DNA from: Kribbella monticola
GTDB taxonomy: Bacteria > Actinomycetota > Actinomycetes > Propionibacteriales > Kribbellaceae
Length of the DNA: 64,000 nucleotides
Reading direction: 5' to 3'
Assembly (NCBI RefSeq): GCF_003261635.1
Contig: NZ_QFXK01000027.1
Location: 434,001 to 498,000, forward strand
Positions within the stretch are counted from its first letter, which is position 1. Each line of letters opens with the position of its first letter. Below are positions 54,100 to 63,220 of this stretch, in pieces. A program made the position numbers and the translations under genes. Under the pieces are notes generated by a model, which ran no database searches, had not been told where the DNA came from, and saw only the letters and a program-made list of their open reading frames with translations.

Positions 54100-55791
54100 G
54101 TGGCGGGGCGGACCACCCGGTGGTTGCCGTGGGGCTGGCCGGTCGTGCTCACTGTCCTGATCACCGCTCCTCTGCTCGCTCCCGGGTTCGTCGTGGGGTA
54201 CGACATGGTGTTCGTGCCGGACCTCACGCTACGGCGTGACCTGTTCGGAGTCACAACTGCCTTGCCGCGCGCCGTGCCGTCGGACCTGATCGTCGCCTTG
54301 CTGGACGAGGTCGGCGGCGGTCAGTTCCTGAACAAGGCCGTGCTGGTCCTGGTGCCGCTGCTGGCCGGCCTCGGCATGACCGCGCTGTGGCGTGAACTCC
54401 GCCTCGGCGGCCCGCTGGCCGGCGCGGCCGCGGTCACCCTCTACGTCTGGAACCCGTACGTCGCCGAGCGTCTCCGGCTGGGTGCCTGGGCCCTGATGCT
54501 CGGGTACGCCGCCCTGCCGTGGCTGCTCCGCGCCGCCCTTCGCGTACGCCGGGGCGAAGGCTGGGCCGGGTTCTTGCTGGCCGCAGCAGCCTGTGCGCTC
54601 ACAGCCTCCGGCGGAGTGATCGGCCTGCTCCTGGCCACCGCAGTACTCCTGTGGCCGGGCACCGACGCAAGACGCCGGTGGCCGCTCCTCGGTGCCGCCT
54701 TGCTTAACGCACCCTGGCTGATAGCCGGCCTAGCCCGTACTACGGCAGCCACGACCGACCCAGCTTCGGTAGTGGCCTTCGCCGCGCGAGACGAGGGCTA
54801 CGGGGGAGTCCTGCCCACACTGCTCACCTTGGGTGGGGTCTGGAACGCCAATGTCGTTCCTTCCAGTCGCGGCGCGCTACTGCCGCTGGTGCTCGGCTTC
54901 GTGATCCTGCTGGCGTCCTGCATCGGCGTCGCGATCTGGTGGCGACAAAATCGGATTGCGATGGCCCTGGTGGTCGCAGCCGTCATCGCTGTCGTCGTGG
55001 GCATGGCAGGAGTGGTGGCGCCTCACGGCTTCGCTCAAGTAGTTGCGCATGTTCCAGGCGCCGGGTTGCTGCGGGACGGGCAGCGCTATCTGCCGCCGCT
55101 GGTGCTACTGGAGTCGATCGGGTTCGGTGCCGCCGTAGCTGCATTGCTGCAGGCGGTGCCGCTCAAGCAGTTGGTGGCGATGACCGCAGTACTGGTGCCG
55201 ATCGCGGCCTTGCCGGGGCTCGCTTTCGGAGGCGGGCTGAAGGTCTCGCAGTACCCGGCTGACTGGGCGCGAGCCCGGCAGGTGCTTGCCGACGATCCAC
55301 ACCGCGGTGACTTCATCCCCTGGCCGTTCGAGGCCTACCGCGCACCGACGTGGAACGGGCGGCGGCCGGTGCTCGACCCAATGGAGCGGTACTTCACCCG
55401 GCAGGCCGTAGTTCCGGACGAGTTGATCGTGGGTGGTCGCCGGCTGGCGGGGGAGGATCCGCGGTCGGCTGTCGTTGCGGATGCGCTGCGGGCCGCGGTG
55501 CGCAACGGCACCGACCCGACGACGGTCCTTCTTCAGCAGGGAGTCGGCTGGATCGTGGTCGACATCGAAGCGGGTGGTCCGTCGCCGCGCGGCATGCTGC
55601 CGCAGCTCACGGAGGTGTTCGCAGGCCCGACCGTCGCGGTCTACCGGCTCAACGGTGAGCCGTCGCCGCAGCACGTGCAGCCTTGGTTCGTGGCCGCCGT
55701 ACTGGCTGCTTGGACCGCCGCGGCAGGCGTGCTGATCACTGCGCTGATAACGGTTGTTCCCCGCCGCAGACGAGCTCGTTCCAGGCTCTAG
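54100..55791 (+). CDS. Multi-pass membrane protein, GT-C-like (cell-envelope locus)
   Basis: A 563-residue protein with about 11 hydrophobic segments and a C-terminal extracytoplasmic domain (about residues 390-520) before a final helix and an RRRRARSRL tail. The first loop has GYDMVFVPDLTLRRDLFG, with acidic residues in the position expected for a GT-C glycosyltransferase, but I cannot confirm activity. It resembles, from memory, the Rv0226c-type membrane proteins near mycobacterial aftD. GTG start with GAGGAGG 5 bases upstream; TAGGTT (54063-54068) may be its -10. Confidence 0.75.
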   Translation: MAGRTTRWLPWGWPVVLTVLITAPLLAPGFVVGYDMVFVPDLTLRRDLFGVTTALPRAVPSDLIVALLDEVGGGQFLNKAVLVLVPLLAGLGMTALWRELRLGGPLAGAAAVTLYVWNPYVAERLRLGAWALMLGYAALPWLLRAALRVRRGEGWAGFLLAAAACALTASGGVIGLLLATAVLLWPGTDARRRWPLLGAALLNAPWLIAGLARTTAATTDPASVVAFAARDEGYGGVLPTLLTLGGVWNANVVPSSRGALLPLVLGFVILLASCIGVAIWWRQNRIAMALVVAAVIAVVVGMAGVVAPHGFAQVVAHVPGAGLLRDGQRYLPPLVLLESIGFGAAVAALLQAVPLKQLVAMTAVLVPIAALPGLAFGGGLKVSQYPADWARARQVLADDPHRGDFIPWPFEAYRAPTWNGRRPVLDPMERYFTRQAVVPDELIVGGRRLAGEDPRSAVVADALRAAVRNGTDPTTVLLQQGVGWIVVDIEAGGPSPRGMLPQLTEVFAGPTVAVYRLNGEPSPQHVQPWFVAAVLAAWTAAAGVLITALITVVPRRRRARSRL

Positions 55792-55849
55792 CGCGGTTAC
55801 TGGCCGGTTGTTACCATCCGGTTTACTTGTCTAGGAGGGGACTCGCTTC

Positions 55850-56014
55850 ATGGGAACACTGATCGGCGCGGCGATTGCCGTGCTCGCCGGGATGGCCGTC
55901 GCCACAACCGCTGTCGTGGGGGTCGTGCAGTCGGTCAAGGACGACCCGACGGTGCCGCCGGGCCAGACCAACGGACAGGCGGACGTGCCGCTCGTCAACT
56001 ACGGGGACAAGTAA
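55850..56014 (+). CDS. DUF2613-family small membrane protein
   Basis: A 54-residue protein starting at an ATG with AGGAGGGG upstream (55832-55839). One hydrophobic helix covers residues 4-26 (MGTLIGAAIAVLAGMAVATT region), followed by a short polar tail ending VPLVNYGDK. This matches DUF2613, the small protein next to aftD in mycobacteria (Rv0236A, from memory). Function unknown. It is easily missed by gene finders and here sits 11 bases from the end of the convergent glycosyltransferase gene. Confidence 0.8.
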   Translation: MGTLIGAAIAVLAGMAVATTAVVGVVQSVKDDPTVPPGQTNGQADVPLVNYGDK

Positions 56015-56025
56015 GAACAGCACTT

Positions 56026-57156
56026 TCACGGACCGGCCAGCACTGATGCTGGCCGGTCCTGCTGTGCCGGGGACCCGGTGAGCACGCGGTCCCACGCAGC
56101 AACGGTCGCCGGCCAGGTGAACCGGTCCGCCGTCGCAATGGCTCCGTCGGACAACTTGGTCCGGGCGGCCTGGTCCTGCAACAGCGCGATGATCGTGGCA
56201 GTGAATTCTTCGGCAGTGTCGACGAGGACCCCCGACTGTCCGTCGTGCACGGACTCGGTCGGACCGCCAGCACTCCGATAGGCAACAGCCGGTACGCCGT
56301 GGCCGGCTGCCTCGCCGACCACCAGACCCCAGCCCTCCTTGAGACTCGGCAGGGCGAGCACCCACGCTTCGTCGTACGCCGCGTGCTTGTCCGCCTCGCT
56401 GACGTGGCCGCGGAACTCCACCGCGTCCTCGAGTCCACGCGAAGCGACGTACGCGCGCAGCGACTCCTCCCACCACCCGGAGCCGACCACGACGAGTCGG
56501 GCGTCGGGCAGTGTCGACCGTGCTTCCGCGATGGCGTCGACTGCGTGTTCCACCTGCTTGTGCGGCACCACCCGGCCGACGCACACCACAGTCGGTACTG
56601 CGGCTTGCGGGCGTTGGCGAGCCGGGGCGGGATCGGTGCCGTTGTGCACGACCGAGATGCGATCCGCGTCCACGCCGAGGTCGCGCAGTTCATCGCGGGA
56701 CGCGGAGGAAACCGTGACATAGCGGCAATCCCGGTACAGCCGCGGCGCGACGCGCGACTCGAGCCACCAGCCGAACCGGCCCTGCCAGCCCGGGTAGACG
56801 ACCGGCCACTGCTCCTGGTGGACGTGGTGGACGAGTACGACGACGCCCGCCCGACGTACGAGGCGGGTAAAGAATGGGAGACCGTTCTGCACATCCACCA
56901 CCCGGTCCGGGCGGCTCAGCAACGTGTGCAGCAGCCCGCGCAGATACACGGTCACCTTGCTGCCGCGGTACAGGTACCGCACGTCGTCCCGGCGGGCTTC
57001 CCGGGGACTGCCCGGGTAGGCCGCACACAGCACGGTGACGGACCAGCCCAGTCGCGCAAGGCCTCTCGCGACTTCTTCCACGTACCGCTCGGATCCACCC
57101 CCTTCCGGATTCGTCGTGTCCCGCCAGTTCACCAAAAGCACGGTCTGCGCGCGCAC
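56026..57156 (-). CDS. GT4-family glycosyltransferase
   Basis: A 376-residue cytoplasmic enzyme. NWRDTTNPEGGGSERYVEEVA is the glycine-rich N-terminal donor loop. VCVGRVVPHKQVEHAVDAIA and SLKEGWGLVVGEAAGHG carry the retaining GT4 motifs (E-x7-E). The chosen start is the GTG at 57156, with a GGGTGGGG ribosome site about 7 bases upstream; the frame remains open beyond it without signal. It likely adds a sugar from a nucleotide donor to a lipid-linked envelope precursor. Convergent with DUF2613, divergent from the methyltransferase. Confidence 0.9.
   Translation of the reverse strand: MRAQTVLLVNWRDTTNPEGGGSERYVEEVARGLARLGWSVTVLCAAYPGSPREARRDDVRYLYRGSKVTVYLRGLLHTLLSRPDRVVDVQNGLPFFTRLVRRAGVVVLVHHVHQEQWPVVYPGWQGRFGWWLESRVAPRLYRDCRYVTVSSASRDELRDLGVDADRISVVHNGTDPAPARQRPQAAVPTVVCVGRVVPHKQVEHAVDAIAEARSTLPDARLVVVGSGWWEESLRAYVASRGLEDAVEFRGHVSEADKHAAYDEAWVLALPSLKEGWGLVVGEAAGHGVPAVAYRSAGGPTESVHDGQSGVLVDTAEEFTATIIALLQDQAARTKLSDGAIATADRFTWPATVAAWDRVLTGSPAQQDRPASVLAGP
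56030..56059. terminator. Hairpin inside the end of the glycosyltransferase gene
   Basis: Bases 56030-56042 pair perfectly with 56047-56059 (13 pairs, CTGA loop). It lies within the last codons of the leftward gene and 15 bases beyond the stop of the rightward DUF2613 gene, so it can serve as terminator for the latter. Confidence 0.65.
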
Positions 57157-57251
57157 TGCCAAGCCCCACCCTCTGCTAGCCCGCCCCCGCAGGTAATGGG
57201 CCGCGAGGTTACCAAGGAGTAACGATGTCCGCCAGCCTTCGTGAGATCCGT

Positions 57252-57257
57252 TATCGT
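57252..57257 (+). promoter_or_regulatory. -10 box of a probable leaderless methyltransferase promoter
   Basis: TATCGT is exactly 7 bases before the GTG at 57265. A nearby GTTAC-N6-GTAAC inverted repeat (57208-57223 region) could be an operator for the divergent pair. Confidence 0.4.
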
Positions 57258-57264
57258 CCCGCCT

Positions 57265-58023
57265 GTGTCCGAAGCGATTTCCAGCCCACCGGCGACCGCG
57301 GCCTGGACCGCGGATCTCGGTCGCGCGGTACGGCTGTTCCGGGCGTTCCGCAGTGAGCAGTCGGACCCGGATCGCTTCTACAGAACGCTTGCCGAGGACT
57401 CGGTCGCCCTGGTCGGCACGTACGCCGATCCGCGCGGCGCGACCGTTCTCGACGTCGGCGGCGGCCTCGGCTATTTCGCGGACGCCTTCCACCGGGCCGG
57501 TGCGACCTACTACCTGGTCGACTCCGACCTCGACGAGCTGAGCGACCTGGAGGAGCCGGCCGCCGGCACTGTCGTCGCCAGTGGGACGGCGTTACCGGTC
57601 GGCGACGGCCAGGTCGACATCTGTTTCTCCTCGAACGTGCTGGAGCACGTAGCCGATCCCTGGCGAATGGCCGACGAACTCGTCCGCGTCACCAGACCCG
57701 GCGGCACGGTCGTCCTCTCGTACACGGGCTGGTGGGGCGTGCACGGCGGCCACGAGACCGCGCCCTGGCACCTGTTCGGCGGCCACCGCGCGGCCCGGCG
57801 CTACCAACGCCGCCACGGCCGCGCACCGAAGAACCGGTACGGCGAATCGCTCTTCCCGATCACCATCGCCGGCGGCCTGCGCTGGGCCCGCCAGTGCGTC
57901 GAGGCCGAGCTCGTGGCGGCCTTCCCGCGCTACCACCCGCGCTGGGCGTACGGCGTACTGGCTGTGCCCGGGTTGCGCGAGGTCGCCACCTGGAACCTCG
58001 TCCTGGTGCTCCGGCGTCGATGA
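57265..58023 (+). CDS. Class I SAM-dependent methyltransferase
   Basis: A 252-residue enzyme. Motif I is VLDVGGGLGYFADAF, the acidic ribose-binding residue follows in YYLVDSDLDEL, and ICFSSNVLEHVADPWRMADELVRVTRPGG covers the later motifs (UbiE/MT11 type). The GTG at 57265 is favoured by the -10 box 7 bases upstream; a GTG at 57241 would add eight residues. The stop overlaps the aftD-like start (ATGA). In this setting it may methylate an envelope sugar; that is inference. Confidence 0.87.
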   Translation: MSEAISSPPATAAWTADLGRAVRLFRAFRSEQSDPDRFYRTLAEDSVALVGTYADPRGATVLDVGGGLGYFADAFHRAGATYYLVDSDLDELSDLEEPAAGTVVASGTALPVGDGQVDICFSSNVLEHVADPWRMADELVRVTRPGGTVVLSYTGWWGVHGGHETAPWHLFGGHRAARRYQRRHGRAPKNRYGESLFPITIAGGLRWARQCVEAELVAAFPRYHPRWAYGVLAVPGLREVATWNLVLVLRRR

Positions 58024-61000
58024 AGGGCCTGAAGGCGCGGAGTACGCAACAGGTGGTCTGGCGAGCACGGCTCGTCCTCGGCTGCCTGGTCCTCGTTGCC
58101 CTGTGCTTCCACCAGGCACCCGGCAAGATCGTGCCCGACACCAAGCTGGACCTCACGGCCAACCCAGGCGGCTTCCTGTTGCGAGCCCTGCATCTGTGGG
58201 ACCCGCAGGGCGCCTTCGGGCAGCTGCAGAACCAGGCGTACGGCTATCTGCTGCCGATGGGTCCGTTCCATTGGCTGCTGGACACGGCATCGGTACCGGA
58301 CTGGGTCATCCAGCGGCTGTGGTGGTCTCTGGTCCTCTGCGCTGCCTTCCTGGGCGTCTGGAAGCTGTCAGGTGCTCTGGACTGCGGTGCTCCGTGGGCG
58401 CGGTTCGCCGCCGCGCTGCTGTACGCCTTGAGTCCGCGGATGCTCGGTGAGGTGGCGATCCGGTCCATCGAGGTCTGGCCGATCGCGATGGCTCCGTGGG
58501 TCCTCCTGCCGCTGGTGACGCCGCGGGCGCGGTCGGGCTGGTGGCGGGTCGGCTGGTCGGCGCTCGCCTTCGGTCTCGTCGGCGGGGTGAACGCTGTGGC
58601 GACCGGAGCCACGCTCGTACTGCCGGCGATCTGGCTGGTCACCCGCCGCTGGGACCGGGCCACGCTGAAGGTCGCCGTGGGCTGGCTGGGATGTGTGGTG
58701 GCCGTCGCGTTCTGGTGGCTGGTGCCGCTGATGCTGCTCGGTCGTTACAGCCCGCCGTTCCTCGACTGGATCGAGAACGCCGCTGTCACCACCAAGACGG
58801 CGAGCGTCTTCGAGTCCTTCCGCGGTACGTCGCAGTGGCTCAACTTCCTCATGACCGGCAACGGACCGAGCTGGCCCGCGGGCTGGCTGTACGTCACTCA
58901 GCCGGCGCTGATCGTCACCACCGTCGCCATCGCCCTGCTGGGCTTGGCCGGCCTCGCGATGAGCTCACTGAAGCACCGAGGCTTCCTGCAGCTGTCCTTG
59001 GTCGTCGGCCTGCTCCTGATGACGTTCGGCCACGACAGCTCACCGCTGTCGCCGCAGCTTCAGGGTCTGCTGGACGGTCCACTGGCGGCCGCACGCAACA
59101 CGCACAAGTTCGAGCTGGTAGCCCGGCTGCCGGTGACGCTGGCCGCGGCCCACGCGATGACCCGGCTCGCTTCCTGGAGCAGGGCGCGCGGACTGCATCG
59201 TCGCCTCGTACCGGTCCTGGCCGCGTGCCTCGCGCTGGCAGTCGGCAGCCCAGCGATCTTCGCCCAACTGCCGACGCACGAGGCGTACCAGGCGATCCCG
59301 CAGCACTGGCGGGATGCCGCCGCTTGGCTGGACAGCCAGCAGACGAGCGGCAGCGTGCTCGTAGTACCGGCTGCTTCGTTCGCGGACTTCACCTGGGGTT
59401 CCACCGAGGACGAACCGTTCCAGGCCTTGCTCAAGCGTCCGATGGTGGTGCGAGACGCGATGCCCCTCGGCTCCGCCGGTACTACGCGCTGGCTGGACGA
59501 AGTCGAGCGCCGACTCGGGTCCGGTGTCGGCGACGGCACGATCCGGCAGACCCTTACCAAGGCAGGCGTGCGCTACGTGCTGGTCCGCAACGACCTTCGG
59601 TACGACGCGCAGGTCAGTTCGCTGATCGCAGTCCACGAAAGCCTGGCCGAAGCCGGTCTCGGCCGCGTCGCCACCTTCGGCCCGGTAGTCGGCAGCGCGC
59701 GGGAGCGGCCCGACCTGACGGTCGACGAGAAGTCCCGGCTGCCGTATCCCAGTTTGGAGATCTACGACGTCGGTGACACGGCCCCCGCGCGACTGGTGCC
59801 GCAGTCACAGCTGGTGGAGGTCCGCGGTGCCTCTGAAGACGTCCCGTCCGTCCTGACCGCGCTCGGCGGTGAGCACGAGGCTGTCACCAGCAATGACGCC
59901 AAGGCATTGCCTCGCAAGCTCCCGCTGGTCCAGACCGACGGTATGCAACGCCGTGAGGTCGACATCGGCCGGCCGGCCGAGAACGTCTCACCGGTCCTGG
60001 CGGCCAACGATCCCGGTCGCCTGAATCGTCGCACCCTCGGCTACGTCATCGACCCCACAGCACCCAGTACTACGCGCGCGTGGGCGGACGGCGTCGTCGA
60101 CGTACGGGCTTCGTCGTCGGCCTCCGATGCCGGCGCGACGATCCGGACCGGACCCGGCAACGGCCCGTTCGCAGCGGTGGACGGCGATCCGTCGACGCGC
60201 TGGATCTCGGGCCGGTTCGGTCACAGCGGCGGCGAGTGGCTCGAGCTGGACTTCGTCTCACCGCGCTCGGTGCAGAATCTCAAGGTTCAGTTCTCGCTCG
60301 CGGCGCCGACGACCGACCCGGTGCGGACTGTGCAGGTGGACACCGACAGCGGCTCGCTGACGGCCGTGGTCGGCGCAACCAACAATCCGCAGAGCATTCC
60401 GACGCCACCGGGACCGACTCAGCGACTGCGGATCACGGTCGGCGTGACGGATGGCAAGAACCCCAACGGTGTCGCCATCTCAGAGGTCTCCCTGCCCGGC
60501 CTCGCGCCGCGCAGCAGGCTCGTCGTACCGGGTGGGCTGGATCGGCAACCCGAGGCGATCGTGCTGCGGAACCAGCAACTTGGTCGTAGTGGATGCCTGC
60601 ATGCGGGCGGCCGTCCGTTGTGCGGCACGAGTTTCGCGAAGGATTCCGAGGAGCCGACGGGGTTGTTCCGCAGCATCGAGTTGCCCGCGGCCGCGTCGTA
60701 CCAGCTGATCGGGACCGCGTTGCCGCGGGACGGAGCCTTCTTGGAGCGACTGCTGGCTGTTCCGGGAGCGATCGGCGCGACTGCTTCGTCGCGAGCGGTG
60801 ACTGCGCCGGAGGGAAGACCCGGGGCAGCGGTCGACCGGGATCTGGGCACCGGCTGGGTGGCGGCGCCGGGCGACCTGCGGCCGACCTTGACCTTGAAGT
60901 TGCCGGCGGCAAGGAAACTCCAGGGCCTGCAGTTCCTCGCGGATCCGTTCCTGGCCGCGTCCAGACCGGCCGAGGTGTCGGCCCGCCTGGACGGCGGACC

Positions 61001-62108
61001 GGCGATCACGCTGCCGGTGTCGGCGGAAGGCTATCTGACCTTCCCGGACCAGCAGCGAAAGCTCAGGTCGGTGGAGCTCACCTTCACGGCCAAGAAGGAC
61101 GTGTTCACGCTCGACTCGGCGACCGGGTTCGCCCAGGCGCTGCCGGTCGGGGTCTCGGAGGTCCGGGTGCTCGGCGCGGACAACCTCCGCAGAGGGCCGA
61201 ACCTGAACGGCCGGACCGGTTCGCTGTGCGGCTTCGGTCCGTCGGTCGAGGTGAACGGCGTACCCCACACCACGAAGCTGGCCACGACCGTGGCCGACGT
61301 CCTGCAGCGGCGAAGGGTCACGTTCACGACCTGCGACAAGGGCATCGGCCGACCCGCACTGCGGTTGCCGGCCGGTCGCGCAACGCTGGATGTCCTGGCC
61401 AGCAAGGACTTCGTGCCGATCCAGGTGAAGCTCACCAAACCCGGATCGGCCAATGCGGCGGTCACTCCGACCAAACAGGTCGACATCTGGCGACCGAATC
61501 CGGCGGAGCTGACCCTCGAAGTACCGTCGGCCGACGAGCCTTCGGTGCTGACGGTGGCGCAGAACTACAGCGACGGTTGGGCGGCGTACGACCGCTCCGG
61601 GCGCAAGCTGGTGCCGATCCGCATCGGTGGCTGGCAACAAGGATGGTTGCTGCCGGCGGGGCCCGAGCAGGTCGTCACGGCGCGGTTCCTGCCTGATCGG
61701 AGCTACCGCGCCGGTCTACTGGTCGGACTGGTCAGCTTGCTGTCGGTCGCGGCGCTGGCGATCTTCGCCCGGCGCAGATCCAGGCAGTCGGCTCACCGGC
61801 TGAAGGAAGGCCGCCGGCTAAGTCCTTGGCTTGCGATGGCACTGGCGATCGCGGCCGGCACCTTCATGGCTGGTTGGATCGGCTTGGCCGCCACCGCGGT
61901 CGCCGCAGTACTGGCCTGGTACCTGCGTGGGCGCAAGCCGGTGCTGATCGGTACGGCGGCAGCTGTCGTCTTCGCCGGTGGAGTGATTGCGGCCGTTCAG
62001 CCTTGGCCGGACGCCGCAGCGGGCCTGACCTCAGGAGTCGTCCAGGCATCGGTGCTGTTCGGCTGTGCGCTGGCTCTGTTGTCCAGGCCGACCGGCGACA
62101 CGTCGTAG
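58020..62108 (+). CDS. AftD-like alpha-(1->3)-arabinofuranosyltransferase family protein
   Basis: A 1362-residue membrane glycosyltransferase. The first 430 residues carry about 10 to 12 helices of a GT-C fold, with acidic loop PDTKLDLTANPGGFLLRALH and later NTHKFELVARLP, as in DUF3367/AftD. The rest is extracytoplasmic. Residues about 690-835 (VDGDPSTRWISGRFG) and 918-1025 (AVDRDLGTGWVA) look like two F5/8-type carbohydrate-binding modules. The C-terminus returns to the membrane with four helices from about 1230. Members use decaprenyl-phosphoarabinose in arabinan synthesis. The start overlaps the methyltransferase stop, and the 3' end overlaps a convergent acyltransferase gene by 112 bases. 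Confidence 0.88.
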   Translation: MKGLKARSTQQVVWRARLVLGCLVLVALCFHQAPGKIVPDTKLDLTANPGGFLLRALHLWDPQGAFGQLQNQAYGYLLPMGPFHWLLDTASVPDWVIQRLWWSLVLCAAFLGVWKLSGALDCGAPWARFAAALLYALSPRMLGEVAIRSIEVWPIAMAPWVLLPLVTPRARSGWWRVGWSALAFGLVGGVNAVATGATLVLPAIWLVTRRWDRATLKVAVGWLGCVVAVAFWWLVPLMLLGRYSPPFLDWIENAAVTTKTASVFESFRGTSQWLNFLMTGNGPSWPAGWLYVTQPALIVTTVAIALLGLAGLAMSSLKHRGFLQLSLVVGLLLMTFGHDSSPLSPQLQGLLDGPLAAARNTHKFELVARLPVTLAAAHAMTRLASWSRARGLHRRLVPVLAACLALAVGSPAIFAQLPTHEAYQAIPQHWRDAAAWLDSQQTSGSVLVVPAASFADFTWGSTEDEPFQALLKRPMVVRDAMPLGSAGTTRWLDEVERRLGSGVGDGTIRQTLTKAGVRYVLVRNDLRYDAQVSSLIAVHESLAEAGLGRVATFGPVVGSARERPDLTVDEKSRLPYPSLEIYDVGDTAPARLVPQSQLVEVRGASEDVPSVLTALGGEHEAVTSNDAKALPRKLPLVQTDGMQRREVDIGRPAENVSPVLAANDPGRLNRRTLGYVIDPTAPSTTRAWADGVVDVRASSSASDAGATIRTGPGNGPFAAVDGDPSTRWISGRFGHSGGEWLELDFVSPRSVQNLKVQFSLAAPTTDPVRTVQVDTDSGSLTAVVGATNNPQSIPTPPGPTQRLRITVGVTDGKNPNGVAISEVSLPGLAPRSRLVVPGGLDRQPEAIVLRNQQLGRSGCLHAGGRPLCGTSFAKDSEEPTGLFRSIELPAAASYQLIGTALPRDGAFLERLLAVPGAIGATASSRAVTAPEGRPGAAVDRDLGTGWVAAPGDLRPTLTLKLPAARKLQGLQFLADPFLAASRPAEVSARLDGGPAITLPVSAEGYLTFPDQQRKLRSVELTFTAKKDVFTLDSATGFAQALPVGVSEVRVLGADNLRRGPNLNGRTGSLCGFGPSVEVNGVPHTTKLATTVADVLQRRRVTFTTCDKGIGRPALRLPAGRATLDVLASKDFVPIQVKLTKPGSANAAVTPTKQVDIWRPNPAELTLEVPSADEPSVLTVAQNYSDGWAAYDRSGRKLVPIRIGGWQQGWLLPAGPEQVVTARFLPDRSYRAGLLVGLVSLLSVAALAIFARRRSRQSAHRLKEGRRLSPWLAMALAIAAGTFMAGWIGLAATAVAAVLAWYLRGRKPVLIGTAAAVVFAGGVIAAVQPWPDAAAGLTSGVVQASVLFGCALALLSRPTGDTS

Positions 62109-63220
62109 TTCCGGTCGCGCCGTCCGCGGCGCATGATCGGCCGCTCCATCAGGTAGTAGCTGGCGGCCGCCAACAGCCCCGAGCTGATCACGGTGCTGAC
62201 GAACAGCAGCGCGAAATGCCCCGAGAACAAGGGGAATCCAGCTAGCTGGGCAATGACGTTCAGAACGACGAGGTGGTAGGCGAAGACGCCGTACGAGATG
62301 TCACCGGCGACGTGGCCGGCCTTGCCACCGAGGACCGCGGCGATGCGGCGGGTCGGCGTGATCGCGGGCAGGATCACGCACGCGGCGATCGCGGTGTAGA
62401 GCAAGTTCTTGACGAACGCCTGCCCGGGTGACGGCGGGTTCAGGTTGTACGGGCCGGCGAGCGGACTGGTCGCGATCAGCAGCAGGGCGATCCCGATGCC
62501 CCAGACGGTGGCCGGCAGTTTGGCGAGCGTGTCGAGTGCGGAAGTCCCCAAGCGCCCGCTGCTTCGCGCCACCTGCCACAAAGCGAGCCCCATCCCGACG
62601 GCGAACCAGCCGACGTACCCGGGCAACCAGAGACCAGCGCGCGAATGACCGGAAGCCGTGACAGCAGCCATCCAGCTCGGACCGAGCACAGTGAGACAAG
62701 CCAGTACTGCGAGGCGCCAGCGCACCGCCCGTCGGGTCGGCCGCTCGTAACCGGTCAGGAATCGCGCGAGGAACGGCAGTACCAGGTAGAAGGCGACCTC
62801 TGTCGCCAGGCTCCAGAACTGCGTCAGCCCTTCCACCGAAGGGACGTTGCTGTAGATCTGGATCAAGGTCGCATGCTGGAGGTACGCCGTCCACGACACC
62901 GGCCCCGCGTTCGGAACCAGCACGGCGGCCAGGATCACGGCAACCCAGAGCACGGGCAGGATTCGCAGCGCACGGTTGCGCAGGTACGGCAGTGTCAGCG
63001 GCGGCTCGGTCTCCTCGAACCAGGCCACCACGTGCGGGCGGTAGAGCAGGAAGCCGGAGATCGCGAAGAAGATCGCGACCCCGATGTCCATCCGGGCCAG
63101 GATGCCCGCGAACGGGCCGGCCAGCGCGTCGCCGCTCCGGAATCCGACATGGGTGCTGACGACCGCCAGCGCGCCGATCGCGCGCAGGCCGTCGAGGGCC
63201 GCGAACCTGGTCCGCCTCAT
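61997..63220 (-). CDS. Acyltransferase 3 family membrane protein
   Basis: A 407-residue protein with about 10 helices. The N-terminus RFAALDGLRAIGALAVVSTHVGF holds the conserved DGLR and catalytic His of acyltransferase 3 (OafA/NodX). FFAISGFLLYRPHV and SLATEVAFYLVLPFLAR are further family motifs. The last 35 residues are hydrophilic and are encoded largely in the region overlapping aftD. It likely acetylates or succinylates an envelope glycan. It is preceded by, and overlaps by 4 bases, the partial gene to its right. Confidence 0.9.
   Translation of the reverse strand: MRRTRFAALDGLRAIGALAVVSTHVGFRSGDALAGPFAGILARMDIGVAIFFAISGFLLYRPHVVAWFEETEPPLTLPYLRNRALRILPVLWVAVILAAVLVPNAGPVSWTAYLQHATLIQIYSNVPSVEGLTQFWSLATEVAFYLVLPFLARFLTGYERPTRRAVRWRLAVLACLTVLGPSWMAAVTASGHSRAGLWLPGYVGWFAVGMGLALWQVARSSGRLGTSALDTLAKLPATVWGIGIALLLIATSPLAGPYNLNPPSPGQAFVKNLLYTAIAACVILPAITPTRRIAAVLGGKAGHVAGDISYGVFAYHLVVLNVIAQLAGFPLFSGHFALLFVSTVISSGLLAAASYYLMERPIMRRGRRDRNYDVSPVGLDNRASAQPNSTDAWTTPEVRPAAASGQG

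Noticed and set aside
57732..58019. An N-terminal extension of the AftD-like protein
   Set aside because: It runs through the methyltransferase; the ATGA overlap start begins the conserved membrane domain.
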